DNA from: Halobacteriales archaeon QH_10_67_13
GTDB lineage: Archaea; Halobacteriota; Halobacteria; Halobacteriales; Haloarculaceae
Direction: 5' to 3'
NCBI GenBank assembly: GCA_003021335.1
Contig: PXQL01000043.1
Span: 16,593-24,278 of the forward strand
Length of the DNA: 7,686 bases
The notes beneath the pieces were generated by a model. It was not told the DNA's origin. It saw only the letters and a list, made by a program, of their open reading frames with translations, and made no database searches. The translations under genes were made by a program, and so were the position numbers. Position 1 is the first letter of the stretch. Every line of letters begins with the position of its first letter. Shown here in pieces: positions 6,723 through 7,686 of this stretch.

Positions 6723-7087
6723 GCGAGCGCGAGCCGCCGATCACCTACGCGGACTGGCGACAGGCCCTCGAGGACGACGCGCTGCTCGGCCTCGAGTGTC
6801 GCTGCGGCGCGGTGACGGCCACGCCAAAGCGCGCCTGCCCGGCCTGCGGGAGCCGCGAGCTCGCCGCCCGGGAACTGCCGACGACCGGAACGGTCGACAG
6901 CGAGACCACGATCGCCGTTCCGCCGGCAGGACACGACTCCGGGACCGTCGCCGTCGTCGACCTCGGGCCGGCCCGGCTGCTCGGCCGGATCGACGGCGCG
7001 GTCGAGATCGGCGACCGCGTCGTCTTCGCGGGCGCACGAACGGCCGACGGAGAGCCCGCCCCGGTGTTCGAACCCGAGGAGAACTGA
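6719..7087 (+). CDS. Zinc-ribbon/OB-fold (DUF35) partner subunit of the thiolase
   Basis: The 122-residue protein begins with a short helix (YADWRQALEDDALLG) and then a rubredoxin-like zinc ribbon with Cys27, Cys29, Cys40 and Cys43 (CRCG and CPACGS). An OB fold follows, ending in GDRVVFAGAR and an acidic tail. Proteins of this type sit next to archaeal thiolases. In the methanogen acetoacetyl-CoA thiolase/HMG-CoA synthase complex a DUF35 protein bridges the two enzymes and helps hold CoA intermediates. Here no HMG-CoA synthase gene is next to the pair, so a plain beta-subunit role is more likely. The first zinc knuckle has one residue between its cysteines instead of two. A convergent gene follows after only 26 bp of GC-rich spacer. 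Confidence 0.88.
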   Translation: MSEREPPITYADWRQALEDDALLGLECRCGAVTATPKRACPACGSRELAARELPTTGTVDSETTIAVPPAGHDSGTVAVVDLGPARLLGRIDGAVEIGDRVVFAGARTADGEPAPVFEPEEN

Positions 7088-7113
7088 GACCGGCGGCGGG
7101 GTGGGGCCGGCGG

Positions 7114-7671
7114 CTACGATCCGTCCTCCTCCGCCGTAGGCGGATTGAACACGCTCACGATGGTGCGGCCATAGGGGCGGCTCGTTTCGAGCTGGGGATG
7201 CTCGTCGAAGTGGTGATACGAGTCGTGCTCCAGCGTAAAGAGGCCGCCGGGCTTGAGCCACGGGAGCGCCAGCGCAGGCAGGTCGCGCATCTGTTCGAGC
7301 GTGTAGGGCGGGTCGGCCATGATGAGGTCCACCTTCGGCCCGCCGTAGTTTTTGAGAAACGACACCGCATCGGCCTTCACGAAGAGGCTCTGCTCCTCGA
7401 GCCCCAGTTCCTCGGCATTGCGGCGGGCGAAGCTCAGGACGCGCCCTTTTCTCTCGACGAAGGTAGTAAACGCCGCGCCCCGGCTCATCGCCTCCAGCCC
7501 CAGCGCGCCAGTGCCGGCGAAGAGATCCAGCACTTCGATGTCGGCGAACGGCAGCCGCGCCTGCACGAGGTTGAAAAGCGACTCGCGCGTGCGGTCGGTC
7601 GTGGGGCGGGTCAGGTGGCCCTGGGGCGCCTCGATGGTGCGCCCCCCCATCCGCCCGGCGATGATGCGCAT
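7114..7671 (-). CDS. rsmD: Bacterial-type RsmD family 16S rRNA (guanine-N2)-methyltransferase
   Basis: The 185-residue protein has full-length RsmD layout. The N-terminal signature is MRIIAGRMGGRTIEAPQG followed by RPTTDRTRESLFNLV (about 22-36). The S-adenosylmethionine site is VLDLFAGTGALGLEAMSRGA (about 47-66), and the catalytic motif DPPY is at 120-123. In bacteria the enzyme methylates G966 of 16S rRNA. It is not a normal archaeal gene: in Haloferax volcanii the matching 16S position is an acp3-modified U, so the usual target base is absent. The protein is also less acidic than its neighbours (25 Asp/Glu to 20 Lys/Arg by hand count). The usual bacterial neighbour coaD is not downstream; the gene instead runs convergently into the DUF35 gene. 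Transfer from a halophilic bacterium or a chimeric contig end both fit. The ATG at 7671 matches the family start; only 15 bp lie upstream in the window and show no promoter. Confidence 0.88.
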   Translation of the reverse strand: MRIIAGRMGGRTIEAPQGHLTRPTTDRTRESLFNLVQARLPFADIEVLDLFAGTGALGLEAMSRGAAFTTFVERKGRVLSFARRNAEELGLEEQSLFVKADAVSFLKNYGGPKVDLIMADPPYTLEQMRDLPALALPWLKPGGLFTLEHDSYHHFDEHPQLETSRPYGRTIVSVFNPPTAEEDGS

Positions 7672-7686
7672 GGTGTTCTGGTGTTG

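Overview
The window reads as a haloarchaeal chromosome segment. It is GC-rich, its proteins are rich in Asp/Glu, and it carries archaeal replication protein A with its associated protein and hypusine-type aIF5A. Four first-in-operon genes have a TATA-like box centred about 26-28 bp before the start codon, as expected for leaderless mRNAs. Two operon-internal genes instead start on ATGA overlaps behind GGAGG-type ribosome binding sites. The exception is the right-hand end (7114-7671), which holds a bacterial-type rsmD gene on the minus strand.

Layout. Positions 1-1599 (minus): a two-gene operon of a three-OB-fold, zinc-finger RPA and the N-terminal part of its RPA-associated partner, which runs off the window. 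Positions 1681-3488 (plus): an AMP-forming acetyl-CoA synthetase gene broken into three pieces in three different reading frames. Positions 3609-4013 (plus): a small winged-helix DNA-binding protein. Positions 4014-4268: a non-coding interval with T-rich terminators and hairpins. Positions 4269-5448 (minus): aIF5A followed 7 bp later by an agmatinase-like ureohydrolase. Positions 5553-7087 (plus): an SCP-x/archaeal-type thiolase overlapping a zinc-ribbon/OB-fold (DUF35) partner. Positions 7114-7671 (minus): rsmD.

How the genes work together. RPA and its partner protect single-stranded DNA. aIF5A and the agmatinase-like protein probably belong to one pathway, the archaeal (deoxy)hypusine modification of aIF5A. 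The thiolase and DUF35 protein should form one two-subunit beta-ketothiolase-type enzyme. The acetyl-CoA synthetase, if intact, would supply acetyl-CoA.

The most unusual structure is inside acs. A perfect 99-bp direct repeat (2371-2469 and 3094-3192) ends both times in a short hairpin plus seven T. At each copy the following acs sequence is missing: first the ATP-binding P-loop region, then the hinge/GRxDD region. This is either a microhomology-type rearrangement or an assembly error; the sequence alone cannot decide. I see no rRNA, tRNA, CRISPR array or transposase gene, and no gene-free stretch longer than 300 bp.
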